Assembly (NCBI GenBank): GCA_977006965.1
Contig: OZ345352.1
Span: forward strand, 2,976,001 to 3,040,000
Origin: Phymatolithon calcareum
Lineage: Eukaryota; Rhodophyta; Florideophyceae; Hapalidiales
Direction of reading: 5' to 3'
Length of the DNA stretch: 64,000 nt
Shown here: piece by piece, positions 47,240 through 59,100 of the stretch
How the letters are laid out: every line of letters starts with the position of its first letter
How positions within the stretch are numbered: the stretch's first letter is position 1
The notes under the pieces: generated by a model
Databases searched by the model: none
The model's input: the letters and a program-made list of their open reading frames with translations, nothing else
What the model was told of the DNA's origin: nothing
Made by a program: the position numbers and the translations under genes

Positions 47240-50200
47240 CTAGGCATTTTCATCAGCTTTCTCATCAGTCGAATTACTGGACTTGCTATTGCGGTCGGAT
47301 AAAGTTTCGTCTTTCGACCTCACAGCTCTATGCCAGCAGTGGGTCACATGTCTGAACATTCCAAACCTGCCGTTCATGTCAATAGTGTTAGGATCTGCCT
47401 TCCATCTGCTAAGCCTACCGCTCGTTGAAGAATTAAGCCCTCCTTGATCGTCAATAAGAACATGTGCGAGCACCTCTCCCAGTTTCCTGTCGTCCTTATC
47501 ATTTACGTCCCCATGTACACTGTTCATGAAACTATCGATGCTCGCCCTGCGGAAAGTTTCATCTTGCACTTCTTCGATGATCAATTCACCTGCAGGTAAG
47601 AGCGCTGGGCCTTCCAATCTTTCGTGGAGTAGCAAGTTAACAGCGCCCATCAAACCACTTGAATCAACAGTGCTTACGCGCACCACTCCGTTGAGCAGAA
47701 CGCCCGGTCCTTGCAATGGTCTAATCATAGGCTCTTCTTCGACACTCCTGTCCATGATACCCTTGTGCAATCGAATGACAGACATGTAAGGCAGGCGTTC
47801 AAGAATTTTGAAAGCCCTGCCTACAACAGAATATTCGTCCAACTTACTTGAGAGCGCCTCGTTGACCACCCTCAAATGGTGCGTCTCTTGATCCGCGACC
47901 GACTGCAGCACCATTTGTCGCGCGTATGAACGCGTGACTTCATCTCTAAAAGCCTTGCTTTCACGCGCTCTCTGCCTCACCTCTTCCTCTGTCATCGAGA
48001 ACACGGTTGTGAGTTCGCAAAGAGTGCACGCCATGAAAGGCGTGTCCTGCAGTCTTTTCTCTGCGACATGACATTCATCACCTGCCCTCGCATTATTGAT
48101 GCTGCACGCGAGCTTCGGTGTGCATACACTGCTCGATGAAGAGTAGCACCAGTGGTATGGGTGTGAATGAGATTGCACTTCTGTACTGTTTTCCAATGCC
48201 CTCCTTTTATATGGCGAGATTGATTTTTCGTTGCGTTCAAATCGATTTGGTATGCGGGTCTTGCTCGAAGAAGCTATCTCCATTCGTACAGGAACATCAG
48301 GTTCCTCTTCCACTGGTCGAATGGCACCTTGGAGCACGAGCAATAGTCCAGAACGCTGAAATGACATCACGTGACCTGGCTCAATGTTAAGGACTGGTCT
48401 ACTCATCATTTCGCCCTTCGAGCCCATCCAATCTCCAAACATCGGATGGAAGCGAAGAAGCTTCCTTGCTGGCAAATCCTGCTTCTTCCACAATGCCCGA
48501 GCATAAATCATATGACGCCGACGCACCTTGAGCAGCTCCTCGTGAAGCAACTTGTACTCAAACGCATCGATAACACCACTGCTTCGCATCTCGTCTAAAG
48601 CAGCATCCTGCTTGCTCACGGTGACATGAATCGCAAACTGACTATGCACCCAACGGAATCCCTTCGGATTAAATTTTTCCAGTTCATTCAATCTGTAAAG
48701 TGCGGCCTCGTACACAGTTTCAGTCTCTTTGCGCACTTTCTCCGATTGAGAGAGAATATCTTGCTTGAGAATCTCTGTGAGAATCGAGAATATAACGGAC
48801 GCCACTACAATTTCCTCCCCTGTGAACTTTCGTCTGTTCACAAAGTTGAACTTAGAGAGAACCCTTGAAGGCAAGCTGCGTCTGTTGAGCTGCGAAAAAA
48901 GATTGTACTCCCGTCCTTCGTCATTGGCATCAAGCGCGCTCTGAATATCCTCCTCCAAACTGACCAAAGCGCTGTACTCAATCAGCGTCGAGTTCGACAA
49001 AGCACGAACGTGCGCCAACATGCTCATAAGAACTCTTCGACGAACCTCGCGGTCACGTGGCTTGTCCTCACCCCAATAGCCCTCGTCTTTAAACGGCGAC
49101 AAAGAGCTTGCCCTCCATCGATGTCCTTTCTTTTCGTACGTATACAGCGACCAATCACCACCTACGTCCCGCCTCGGGTGCATCGCCGTGCCCGCATTCT
49201 TTCTTTCCACCATCCCGGATGACGAACGTGGTAACGACGGCATGCTGAGCGTCGTTTGGTTCTGACCTCGCTGAAAGGACAAACCATGCCTTCCAACGGC
49301 ATTGTCACCAAACGATTCTCGTGTATGGAAGCGAGGCAGCGCTGCAAACGAGCGATCACGGACAAGCGACAAGCGGCGTGGTTCCTGGTCAACAATTGTT
49401 CTGTCTTGTAACAGCGATGAGCGGCGAGACACGACGAAGCTGCGATTCGCTCCTAGTCTGGTTTCTGCTCGGCTATGATCATAGAAGATAACGTCAAGAC
49501 TAGCCCCTGGATGACGCTTGTTATGCATGATGTCGTTTGCGTCTTCGGCAAAATCCAATCCATTTTCATCCTCCTTGAGCCAAACTTCAGGCAGTACGTT
49601 TTTGAGGACGTACGACCACCGTGCGGCGCGAAATCCAATGTCTACACAGAGCTTGTCGAGCGCTGCTAGAGTAGCCTGTATGGTTGTAGACCGGGCTCGA
49701 CGGTAGAATTCCTCTCGCGTTTTGCCCGGTTTATCGAGTCCAAGAATTCCTAGAAGGGGTTTGATGAGGAGACCGTTGACAACGAGGCTGAGAATAACAA
49801 TGCCAGTCGTCCAAAGCACGATACGCGACCTAACTTTTTCGTTGATGGAGCTAGCACCGGCAACGTTTAGGGCGAGAATTAGGGAAACTGCGCCGCGGAG
49901 GCCAGAAATTCCGACCACGAGATCCTCGCGCCAAGTGAACCACTTGTTGCGCCATGAAAGCACTGGGTACGAAATTCCGAACAACAATACTCGAATGACC
50001 TGCAGGTACAAAAAGAAGCCGAAGATTAAGAGGTAGTCCTTTGCGCCTTCTTCATAGGCGGAACAAGGCCACACAAAGGCGACAGTTAGAACACCGGAAT
50101 GAACGAAGACGATAGTGTTTGCGATCCAACCGAGAAGCTCCCAAAACTCAGCGAGTGGATGCCGCACTGATTTGGTGATGAGTGGACGTCCATAAGCGGA

Positions 50201-51331
50201 AAGGACTAGTCCGGAGGCGACATTTGTCATGACACCTGACAGATGGGCCGGGGATTGGGCAGTCCAAAAGCCAAGGAAGGCCACGATGACTGTCAGTGAT
50301 GTCTCAACCTCGAATTCGTCGTATATAAGCGTGAGAAACGCAAGGGACACGAGGGCGAAGAGAACCCCAAGAAGTGCGCCACCAATCGAGCTCTTAAGCA
50401 CCATTCCGATGATACCGGCAGTGGAGAACTGTTGTTCGGCGTTTCCTTCGTGCTGCGCGTTGTGGAAGAAGGCTTCCCAAAGTACGAACGCCGAACCGTC
50501 ATTTACTAATGATTCCCCTTCAATAAGAGTCCCCAGGTTTTCGGATGCCCCAAGTGCCTTAAGAGTGGCAGTGACGGAAATAGGGTCGGTGGCAGAGAGC
50601 ATAGCACCAAACATGAACGCTGGCCACCATGATTCCCATCCATTCTCGCTGCCGACGACACCGCGGGTAAACCCGGCAATGAGCGCTGTCTGCGCAAGCA
50701 CAATAGCAAAGGCAGCAGTGAGGATAGGGATGAGTAGACGGCGGAATATATGCCACTGTGTATTGAACGATGCCTCAAAAATAAGCGGTGCCAAAAAAAC
50801 GTAAAAGAAAAGATCCGGCGGCGAGAGATGCACCCACTGCTGTAGCGAGAACGTGAGATAACCGAGGTCAAAGGCGCATCCCAAAAGTCCGAGAATTATA
50901 CCACTTGCCAGAAGCAAAAGTGTGTATGGCACTTTCACATACCTTGTCAGCGGCTTGAGCATGCATCCGAGGGAAAGGGCGAGAAACGGGAAGATCAGCG
51001 CGGTAATCCAGTCGTGACAGGATTCCAAATCGCAAACTGCAGCCGATTGCAGAATACACGACGGTTGCTCGGATGAACACACGGAGGACAAGTGATGGAC
51101 GATATCGGCGGTAGCATTTCCGACAGACGAGTGAGCCTCTGCCGCGCGTGCCGCCTTGCCAGGGTCTTCGGTAAACAGCCCCATCGCCTCTGGGGGCAGA
51201 TGAGCATGTGGCGACGCCAAGGGCTGAGGCGGCCTGTGCGATTCGTGTTTTTGAAAGCAGTAAATGCTGAAGAGGATAGAGCGAGCATGTCGCACAATGG
51301 GGAAATTATGCGTGGCCGTGGACGGAGGCAT
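47240..51331 (-). CDS. Plasma-membrane-type Na+/H+ exchanger, SOS1-like
   Basis: A 1,363-aa protein; an internal ATG at 51184 (M50, context GGCGATGG) may be the true start. A CPA1 antiporter domain of 12-13 membrane segments covers about residues 105-535. Motifs are FFYVFLAPLIFE (175-186), ATDPISVTATLKALG (247-261), EGESLVNDG (271-279; Asn-Asp is the ion-binding pair of electroneutral NHEs) and GLRGAVSL (477-484). About 820 residues of cytoplasmic tail follow, as in SOS1/NHE7-type proteins. The tail has a Ser/Arg-rich part near 640-760. A region near 1010-1060 (GHVMSFQRSGLLLVLQGAI) resembles a degenerate cyclic-nucleotide-binding fold. Exchange of Na+ for H+ and salt tolerance are inferred. 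No introns are needed. Confidence 0.88.
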   Translation of the reverse strand: MPPSTATHNFPIVRHARSILFSIYCFQKHESHRPPQPLASPHAHLPPEAMGLFTEDPGKAARAAEAHSSVGNATADIVHHLSSVCSSEQPSCILQSAAVCDLESCHDWITALIFPFLALSLGCMLKPLTRYVKVPYTLLLLASGIILGLLGCAFDLGYLTFSLQQWVHLSPPDLFFYVFLAPLIFEASFNTQWHIFRRLLIPILTAAFAIVLAQTALIAGFTRGVVGSENGWESWWPAFMFGAMLSATDPISVTATLKALGASENLGTLIEGESLVNDGSAFVLWEAFFHNAQHEGNAEQQFSTAGIIGMVLKSSIGGALLGVLFALVSLAFLTLIYDEFEVETSLTVIVAFLGFWTAQSPAHLSGVMTNVASGLVLSAYGRPLITKSVRHPLAEFWELLGWIANTIVFVHSGVLTVAFVWPCSAYEEGAKDYLLIFGFFLYLQVIRVLLFGISYPVLSWRNKWFTWREDLVVGISGLRGAVSLILALNVAGASSINEKVRSRIVLWTTGIVILSLVVNGLLIKPLLGILGLDKPGKTREEFYRRARSTTIQATLAALDKLCVDIGFRAARWSYVLKNVLPEVWLKEDENGLDFAEDANDIMHNKRHPGASLDVIFYDHSRAETRLGANRSFVVSRRSSLLQDRTIVDQEPRRLSLVRDRSFAALPRFHTRESFGDNAVGRHGLSFQRGQNQTTLSMPSLPRSSSGMVERKNAGTAMHPRRDVGGDWSLYTYEKKGHRWRASSLSPFKDEGYWGEDKPRDREVRRRVLMSMLAHVRALSNSTLIEYSALVSLEEDIQSALDANDEGREYNLFSQLNRRSLPSRVLSKFNFVNRRKFTGEEIVVASVIFSILTEILKQDILSQSEKVRKETETVYEAALYRLNELEKFNPKGFRWVHSQFAIHVTVSKQDAALDEMRSSGVIDAFEYKLLHEELLKVRRRHMIYARALWKKQDLPARKLLRFHPMFGDWMGSKGEMMSRPVLNIEPGHVMSFQRSGLLLVLQGAIRPVEEEPDVPVRMEIASSSKTRIPNRFERNEKSISPYKRRALENSTEVQSHSHPYHWCYSSSSSVCTPKLACSINNARAGDECHVAEKRLQDTPFMACTLCELTTVFSMTEEEVRQRARESKAFRDEVTRSYARQMVLQSVADQETHHLRVVNEALSSKLDEYSVVGRAFKILERLPYMSVIRLHKGIMDRSVEEEPMIRPLQGPGVLLNGVVRVSTVDSSGLMGAVNLLLHERLEGPALLPAGELIIEEVQDETFRRASIDSFMNSVHGDVNDKDDRKLGEVLAHVLIDDQGGLNSSTSGRLSRWKADPNTIDMNGRFGMFRHVTHCWHRAVRSKDETLSDRNSKSSNSTDEKADENA

Positions 51332-53357
51332 ACGAGTTTACAAAATCAACTGGGTTTCAAACCGGGTCAGAATGGGACCCGGTAGATAACGGTGGCCTCG
51401 CCACGCCGTTTATTTCGGCAACGGAAAAGCTCCAGGACTTGGGACTGGAAGGCACGCAGAATCGACCGTGTGAATGGGGATACTGGGCCAACGAAGGGCG
51501 CATTGCGAGAGCTGACTACAAACGCGCGTCGCAATCGCTGCACTTTGCTGTTAAGATCTTATGTTCTCTCTACTGCCCATCGGATAAATGCAACTGCCTG
51601 TAGAGGACCAGAGATGTAATGCCACCGCGTGCTAACTGGTGTCTGGATAAAGAGGCCCATGCAGTTGCGTCGCTGAGTTACTCATCCGCCGTACTTCCTT
51701 AACTTCGCGGATAGTGTTTCGCAGAAGTTTAATAGCATTAGAAGAAAATGAACGGCACGGACGATGCTGCCGAACGAGATGATTGAAAAACGAGAAAGAG
51801 TGTCTGGTGCCAAGTGGCGCACGGATCGAATATTATAGACATGTCGCTCTCCACGTCGTCGCTTTCGTATCGCGCTTTGCGTAGTGCATGTTCCTCCCAG
51901 TGAGGGGGTGTTTTAGACCAGAGAGGCATATCATAGAGGCTTCTCGCAGGGATGATTACTAAATCCCAATGCGAAGCAGGTCTGAAGAACTACATGGACA
52001 TGGATGATCGCGTATGCTGTTTCAAAAGTAAATAGTCCTCATTGAAGGCTGTGCTTCAAAATTTTATGACCAAATGCACAGCATATGCAGAGACATGGTC
52101 GGGATTACCTAAAGCTGCGTACGGTTTTGACAACAACTAGTCATTACTGTGTTCGTTATGGACTCTACCGTACTACCAAGTAAGGAAGTTGCACACCTTC
52201 GGAAGAAAGATGGTACCTTTGCAATAAAATCCACTTAATTACAATAAATGAAATGCTTCGAAACTGCTTCACACTCAGCTTGCACGCAGATGGCGCTTTC
52301 TTGAATGCTCCTCCTCCTCGTTTCAGCACAATCAGAGCATGGACATCTCTTAGGAACAGACGATCTCCTAGAGACGTCACATCTCCTTTCTCAAGACTTC
52401 CTTCGGGTTTAATCACATAATCCACTATAGCCTGACAAACATATATGTTTGTCAGGCGTCCTTTCTTTCTTTATTGCAGAAAAGGCGGCCTTTCACAATG
52501 CTAGAAATTGCAGCTATAATGTATTATTCAAGATAGGTGCTTGAATCTTTTAGGAGCTCTAGAGGCAGAGCAAGTTGCAAGTTGCTCTGAAAGCCCTTAT
52601 TGCACACTTACATCCACTTCCCTGCAAAATTGGAATGTTGGTGATTTAATTTACCAGATCAAAAAGTCTCAAGCGCTGAAGAACTTGCGAAGTACTACTC
52701 CATGCAAAAGTTCTCCCAATGCCAGCGTATACTTTCTGTTGGCTCTCGTCTCTTGTGAGGATAGCCGATCCGCGGATCATACACAGTGCGTGTTCTTTTT
52801 TGGATTGCAAAGTGCCGAACTTAAGGCTTGATCTGCTTGTCACACTCTTTCCTGAGCATCGCAGAACTCAAAGAGACTTGTAAAGACCTTAGCTGATGGG
52901 TCATAAAACGACGAGGAAAGCTGCTGATCCTCTCGTTGGAGACTTTTCTGAGCGTTAAAGACAGGAATTTGACCTCCAACATACCTCCCAATAGCAAGAT
53001 TGCACCTGAGCGACGTTGGTATCATTCTCCTGAGTTAAGTCCTAGCCCATTCTGTTTTCCAAGCTGCATAATGAGACTCGTTGCGTCGTCCTGGGAAAAC
53101 GAAGAACTGGATCCGGAACAGAAATCCACCTTGGAATACCGTTGGGATCAGAAGCAGGTTTCAGTGTTAAATTCACACCGGCTCATTGTATTGCAGCCCG
53201 TAAGTTTCTCTGGAAGTGCAGAAGATGTTGCAGATGTTGGTGGTTGCTAACTTTAATGAAGTGCGGCGCCTAGCCGATTAAGTACTTACTGTCCTCTTCC
53301 TTTCAGACTGTACTGCGGAAACTTGGCGAAGGCGCATCTTCATCTTTTGGCCTATGT
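51332..53357. other. Gene-free stretch
   Basis: About 2 kb without a recognised gene. ATGGTACCTTTGCAATAAAATCC near 52210-52235 resembles a family D LINE tail. Small ORFs look like chance. Confidence 0.4.
52430..52457. repeat. 28-bp perfect palindrome
   Basis: GCCTGACAAACATA and its exact complement, no spacer. Confidence 0.8.
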
Positions 53358-53402
53358 TTGATCTCTGCATTGAGTGGTACTACCACACAATGCAGAGATC
53401 AA
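53358..53402. repeat. 15-bp perfect hairpin
   Basis: TTGATCTCTGCATTG at 53358-53372 and its complement at 53388-53402 around a 15-nt loop. Confidence 0.75.
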
Positions 53403-53714
53403 CTATAAAGTACAACGACCGCCTCATTTCGGAGCACAATCCTGCCATTGCTCGACTCGTCAGCCTTTGATTCAAATCAATACTATCAAAATACAAAAAC
53501 AAGAACTCTAAGTACTCCTGCCTCGACTCGGCCTTCTCCTTGCAGGGCTTATTGCCTGAGTCTTGAGACCGCTGAAGTCGCACGACTGTCAACATTCTCA
53601 TGACACGCACCGAAACTCCGCCACCCCGCACTGGACGTCATGTCCTACCCAAATTTGGGTACAATTTACACTGCTGCCCCTCACATGCTGCCAACCACCC
53701 TACTTCTCTTCGGC

Positions 53715-53722
53715 TATAAAAG
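53715..53722 (+). promoter_or_regulatory. TATA box
   Basis: TATAAAAG, 63 bp upstream of the ATG at 53778; transcription would start about 30 bp before the ATG. Confidence 0.6.
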
Positions 53723-53777
53723 CCCCTGCCGCTGCAATCTTCAGCCATTCATCCACCGAAATATCCGCCCCACCCTC

Positions 53778-55007
53778 ATGGCTACCCTCACTATTTTCAC
53801 CATCCTAGCCGCGCTCCTCTGCGTCGCGCTGGCTCATTCTGGCCATGTTTTCTCCTTCGGGCTCCGGCGCTACGCTCTGTGTAACGCGTACTACTCCCGC
53901 TGTACCCGTGGTACCAAATGCGTTGGACCACGATTCAGGAAACGCTGCATGCCGCCTTTGTCACTTGGAGGAAAGTGCGGCGACAACCTCTATTGGTACT
54001 GTGCGAGAGGCCAGACGTGCTACGCCAAACGCTGCTCGTATCGCGTCATACAGCCCGGCGGTCGCTGCTACCGCTTCGGAAGGAAATGCGCCAGGGGATA
54101 CTACTGCATCGGGCGACAGAGTAAGAGGCAATGTAAGAAGCTGATGGGTCTCGGGGGCTCTTGCAAGGACCCGTGGTGGGTGTGCAAAACAAATCTAATG
54201 TGCATGAACGTTGATGGCAAGAAGATTTGTACCCGAACTGTCGCCAAGGGCAATAAGTGTAATGGGCACACAATCAAATGTGAAGATGGATACAACTGTG
54301 TCGGTCCGGATGGTAAGAAGCGATGCAAGAAGCAAATGGATCTTGGCGGATCTTGCAAGGACGTATATTGGGTATGCAAAACAAATCTAATGTGCATGAA
54401 TGTTGATGACAAGAAGATTTGTACCCGAACTGTCCCCAAGGGCAATAAGTGTAATGGGCACACAATCAAATGTGAAGATGGATACAATTGTGTCGGTCCG
54501 GACGGTAAGAAACGATGCAAGAAGCTAATGGATATTGGCGGATCTTGCAAGGACGTATATTGGGTATGCAAAACAAATCTAATGTGCATGAATGTTGATG
54601 ACAAGAAGATTTGTACCCGAACTGTCCCCAAGGGCAATAAGTGTAATGGGCGCACAATCAAATGTGAAGATGGGTACAACTGTGTCGGTCCGGATGGTAA
54701 GAAGCGATGCAAGAAGCTAATGGATCTTGGCGGATCTTGCAAGGACGTATATTGGGTATGCAAAACAAACCTCATGTGCATGAACGTTGATGGCAAGAAG
54801 ATTTGTACCCGAACAGTCCCGAAGGGCGCGAAGTGCAATGGGCACACAATTAAGTGTCAGGAAGGATACGACTGTGTTGGGCCGAAGAGAAATGCTTTCT
54901 GCCGCAAGTTGATGGGACGTAATGGTCCTTGCCATGACCCGTGGTGGGAGTGCAAGGCGGGCCTTGTGTGCAGCGACGTCGCCGGGAAGAAGATTTGCAC
55001 TAAATAG
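53778..55007 (+). CDS. Secreted protein of tandem Cys-rich repeats
   Basis: A 409-aa protein from ATG 53778, which opens a signal peptide (MATLTIFTILAALLCVALA). An upstream in-frame ATG at 53640 lies before the TATA box and is rejected. The mature part is built of repeats of 64 residues (192 bp): GGSCKD.YWVCKTNLMCMN, KKICTRT, KGNKCNGHTIKCEDGY, NCVGPDGKKRCKK. There is a divergent first unit, four very similar units starting near 54147, 54339, 54531 and 54723, and a half unit at the end. Each full unit has eight cysteines in pairs, so disulfide-knit modules are likely. The middle units are almost identical in DNA, pointing to recent unequal crossing-over. Basic (many Lys) and extracellular. Function unknown; a wall or defence protein is a guess. 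Confidence 0.8.
   Translation: MATLTIFTILAALLCVALAHSGHVFSFGLRRYALCNAYYSRCTRGTKCVGPRFRKRCMPPLSLGGKCGDNLYWYCARGQTCYAKRCSYRVIQPGGRCYRFGRKCARGYYCIGRQSKRQCKKLMGLGGSCKDPWWVCKTNLMCMNVDGKKICTRTVAKGNKCNGHTIKCEDGYNCVGPDGKKRCKKQMDLGGSCKDVYWVCKTNLMCMNVDDKKICTRTVPKGNKCNGHTIKCEDGYNCVGPDGKKRCKKLMDIGGSCKDVYWVCKTNLMCMNVDDKKICTRTVPKGNKCNGRTIKCEDGYNCVGPDGKKRCKKLMDLGGSCKDVYWVCKTNLMCMNVDGKKICTRTVPKGAKCNGHTIKCQEGYDCVGPKRNAFCRKLMGRNGPCHDPWWECKAGLVCSDVAGKKICTK
54147..54914 (+). repeat. 192-bp tandem coding repeat, four units
   Basis: Four in-frame units of 192 bp inside the Cys-rich gene. They are separated by no spacer and differ at few positions, most alike in units 2 and 3. Confidence 0.85.
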
Positions 55008-56074
55008 GATCGATTTATGATGGTCTCGCTCTGAAGGAGAAAGCCCATAATCAATGATTGTGTTTTATGAGAAGTAAAAGAAGCCCTCTTTGTGTCCGTT
55101 TTTCAGCACAGTGTCTGAAGATGAGCTGAGAATACTTCTCTTGAGGGGCACGAACCCAAAACGTTTCGAACTGTGTTGCAGCGGACCAAATTGATATTAG
55201 TACAAGCAGTTTTCATTTGTTCTAAATCAAGTTTTTCCGCCCAAGCTTCATTTTTTCGGAACTCATAGCTCTTTGGGTCTCTTCATCATTGACGTACATC
55301 AGGTTCCCAGTCTGACAAGCTCGTCTGCCGAAAGTGAAGACTTCTGTGGAAATGCTCACTTGAACCATTGCGCACATAGCTTCCTATGAGAGCTTCGCTT
55401 CAGGTTAAGAGCCCAATGCGGCTTTGTGGTCGTCGAGGAATGCATTCTCCTTGAATATCGTTCTTTCTCTTCTCCTATTCTTCGCGGAGAGCCTTCTTGG
55501 GCGATGCTGTTTCATTGCTCAGGTTATTCTGACACTCCTTCATCATATGCGGTTCGCTCTCAGATTCTGTGTCTTTGCCATATTCATTCTAAATTCTAGT
55601 CTTCGCCAAAGATGGGATGCAAGCCGGCCTCTTTTGAATCCCCAGGGTTCAATCTCAATCTGACGAAGAATGATGAATCGCCGTATGTACCATGACGCCG
55701 ATTTCCCGAATAGCGGGCACATTAGCTTTCTCATGAAAACTGTAGCTTGGGTCCTGCTGCGCAAGACGTCCGGAGTAATGTGGATGCCATATTCCGATAA
55801 CGAGCTTCTGTTGTATTGTATTCTGCATTTCACACAAGTGATGTTGGCAGGGGCAGGGTCTATCTATTTGTACGTTTTGGTGGGCCGCGTCGCTGAAGAC
55901 TGACGTCAGGTTTGGTTTGGTGCACTGCTGTAACACTTGGCGTACTAGGTGGTGCTCGTCCATTCGAAGTATATGCTCTGGCTCGCATGACGAGGGCGAA
56001 TGAAGGCTCTTGGGCCTTTTCTGTCACTGTTCGTCCAGATTTCTTGGATAGCACTTTGAATGCAGCCGAATAGA
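55008..56074. other. Gene-free stretch
   Basis: The 3' region of the Cys-rich gene, then no recognised gene. Confidence 0.4.
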
Positions 56075-56130
56075 AGGTACAATGTGTCCCAATTTGTGGC
56101 AAGTCAGCACATTTCTAACTTATCTACTGC
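56075..56130 (-). mobile_element. LINE family D tail scrap
   Basis: Minus-strand GTGCTGACTTGCCACAAATT, GGGACACATTGTACCTTCT resembles the UTR end at 37445-37485. No coding part. Confidence 0.45.
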
Positions 56131-59100
56131 ATCGACACGTTTGTTTCTTGATTCTTGGTCTGACTTTTTCTATTCAAAAATCTCTTTATCATGTCTGCCG
56201 TTCTTATTTCGTTCTTTTTCTTCATTCTTGTCTCTGTTTTTCACTTTTGACTAAAATTAGTTTTGAGCTGCCTAATTTCTTTGCTTGTTGATTCTTGATA
56301 CTTGATTCTTGATATTTTTCTTTGATGGGGAACGACCTTCGTGGATTTTCGCCGGTCAAATTCAGTCCTGAACTTTGACGCAGTCTCGCCCACGTCGTTC
56401 CTCAACTCATGATGGTCTCCTGGAATCAGGCTGCTCCGACAAGCCTGCGTTTCAGTTTCGAATACTTTACACAAATCTCTGCAGTGCATGGTGCCTGCAC
56501 CGCATTCGCGGGGAAGTGTGTGTTTTAGATGGAGCTGACTCTCTCTCTCTCTCCCATGCCTGCCGCAAGCATATTGAGGCGGCATGCACTTCCGCGTGCG
56601 CCATCATCGCATCGCGAGTCGGACACTCGCGCTTCACATTCCGCGTTGCACAAAATGCACCCTGTCTCCCAGTTTCGCCAACACGACATCTCTGCGCACT
56701 CAATCTGCGGATCGCGAATGACCCGGTCGTCCAAGCTATTGTCCCCGACAGAGAAGCGCCGCGTCGCGCATGCCGTCGCACTCCGCCCTTGCACTGCACG
56801 ACGCCCACAAAATGTCGCGAAGAGCAGCACATAATTGCTTGTCTCATCTTGACGTCGCGACGGCGTCCGATGCTCTGAGTGACAACATCAGCACCTCTGT
56901 TTCCGATCCCCTTCCGCTCCTACCACACGTCCTGTTCGGAACTCCATAGTTTTTCACGGAGCACGATTCTCGACTGCTCATCGTGATGGACGTATGTCCC
57001 TTATTTCGCTGCCTTCAACTTTCGTTCAATGCGCGGCGGTGCGACAATGTTTCAGAATTTCGACTTCGATGCAGCCACATCAAATGTGTGAAGCGAGCGA
57101 AATGGAAGGCTGTGCACTATGCATCTATCGACAGCAGCAAGTTGAGCAAATCCCGTGATGTCTTCCACGGAAACTGCCTTTTCTTTCTGTCCTTTCGGCA
57201 ATATTCACCAATGGCCGCGCTCGCGGATCTGCTGTGCGCCAGATGGACATGCGAAATGTGACGTCCGACGTGCGGTCGTGGTCTGATTTTCTTTCATGCT
57301 CTGTCTGCGGAACGGTTTTCCAATAGTCTTGCAAGGCAGTCAACAGCGCGTTGGAGTCCGCGTACTGTCTCTTCGTTCCTCGTCCACAGGTTTCATTGGC
57401 CGATCTTTGACTGATTTCTACCCTTGCAGGGAGCAGTCAGGGTGAAGTTGCACACTTGGGGCAGCTAAGTGCCACCCTGTACTTGCCAAGTGCAAAGTTG
57501 GGGTCGCACGCTGTGCAACTTGGGTTATTTCACCCATTTTTGCGGGAAGGCTGAGCTTGGCGAGATAACCTGTCGTACCCTCCGTCGCGCTTCTGTTGCC
57601 ACGGCTTCAGTTCCAATGGCAACCCCAACTTGCAGAAGAACGTCTTCAGCTGATACCCTCGCGAGCATTAGCAAGTGTAATGTCAGGCTGGGATGAAAGA
57701 ATTCGAACTTGGATTCGTACTTGCTCATTTTTCCAAGGGGCGGAGCCTCAATTGCAACTTCGAAATGAGATCACGGGGAACATGTCAAATGTGAAAGAGA
57801 CAAAAAAACCACTTTCTTTGACTGCAGTTCATGCACCGTTGTGCCTCTTGAAGCTCTGTTACTTCTTGGCGCCCAAACAGCCGCCTTGAAAACTGTGGCA
57901 ATCATTCAGAATGATGTTACTTGACGAATTTCGCAATTATGGCTGAAGCAGCGCATTGAGTTTACTTGATCGTCGCATCCATTTCTACTGTAATAGCAAT
58001 CATTTTGCAAAAAATGGTCTAACCGTTGAGAAGAGCTGCGCCAAGGTCGAACACGGGGGGGCGGATCACATCACCTACTTAGGCAAGTACCTTTTTTGCC
58101 GGATACATTCAGAGCAAAAAAAAGGCAAGTAGCGGGCAAACTCTTCGCCTTAGAGCTTCACAAGTGGTCCTGAACAATCGTCGAAAAAGCCACTGATTAA
58201 ACAAAACCCGGCGATCTATACCTTGCGATCTATACGGCCCTGGCCGCAGGCGACCTGAGCACCAAGCCAACTATTTGCACGGACCGCGATTCCGTAACGG
58301 CGTCGTGCACTTATCTAAACTGAACGACTTCGGGTCGGACCTTCGAGTGCGCGAGCTTAAGAGCTGCTCATACAGCTATATCTGGTACCTCACAAAAGAG
58401 CGATTCCTGGGCTGGCGTGACACACCGGGCAACACATGACGTGCTATGCAGCGGTTGTCCATTCGGCGCGTGGTACGGAATGAGCTCCAGAGCTATTTTC
58501 CTGCGCACAACAGCGCCGAGTGCAGAGTCTGCACTGCAGACTCGCCGGTCTCGTCGATGAACCGCATACGATGGCTTCCAATGACGGAGGGGTCTCACCG
58601 TTCGGCATGATTACCAATAATTCTTCACGCATTCGTACGGAAAATGTTTACGCTGCTGCGCTCTGGGAACCATTGCAAGCATTACCGGAACGCGACCGGC
58701 TGGGGACGTCAAAACAGTCGCTGACAGCTTGGGCAGTCACATTGATCGACGCAGGGCAAGGCCGGTAAGCGTCACGCGCACCATGCTTCGATGCTGGGCG
58801 CCGAAGATAAGCTCCTAGCAGAGCAAGCGCGGTGCAGCCCTTGCCCTTGGAAACTGGGGCTAGACCGGCTTGAAGGGATTTGTTTGATAGAACATGTGCG
58901 AGCCATCAAGCGTTGTCTATGTGGTAGATACGATTTCTTTGCCCGCCGTCTATCTGGTTATTTTTCGAACACTCGAAGTCGGCACTCTACTGTGCCGGAG
59001 CTGATTCCTGTGGCTATCGTCCAAGAGTTTTGATGTCACTTTTTCTGACGGATTACTACAATAGGAATTCCCAAGTCCGAAAGCTTGTCTATTGCTCACT

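Noticed and set aside
53640-53777. Longer N-terminus for the Cys-rich repeat protein
   Set aside because: The upstream ATG lies before the TATA box, and ATG 53778 opens directly into a signal peptide.
54101-54847. Minus-strand 248-aa ORF antisense to the Cys-rich repeats
   Set aside because: Repetitive shadow of the tandem repeat in the opposite frame; no independent signals.
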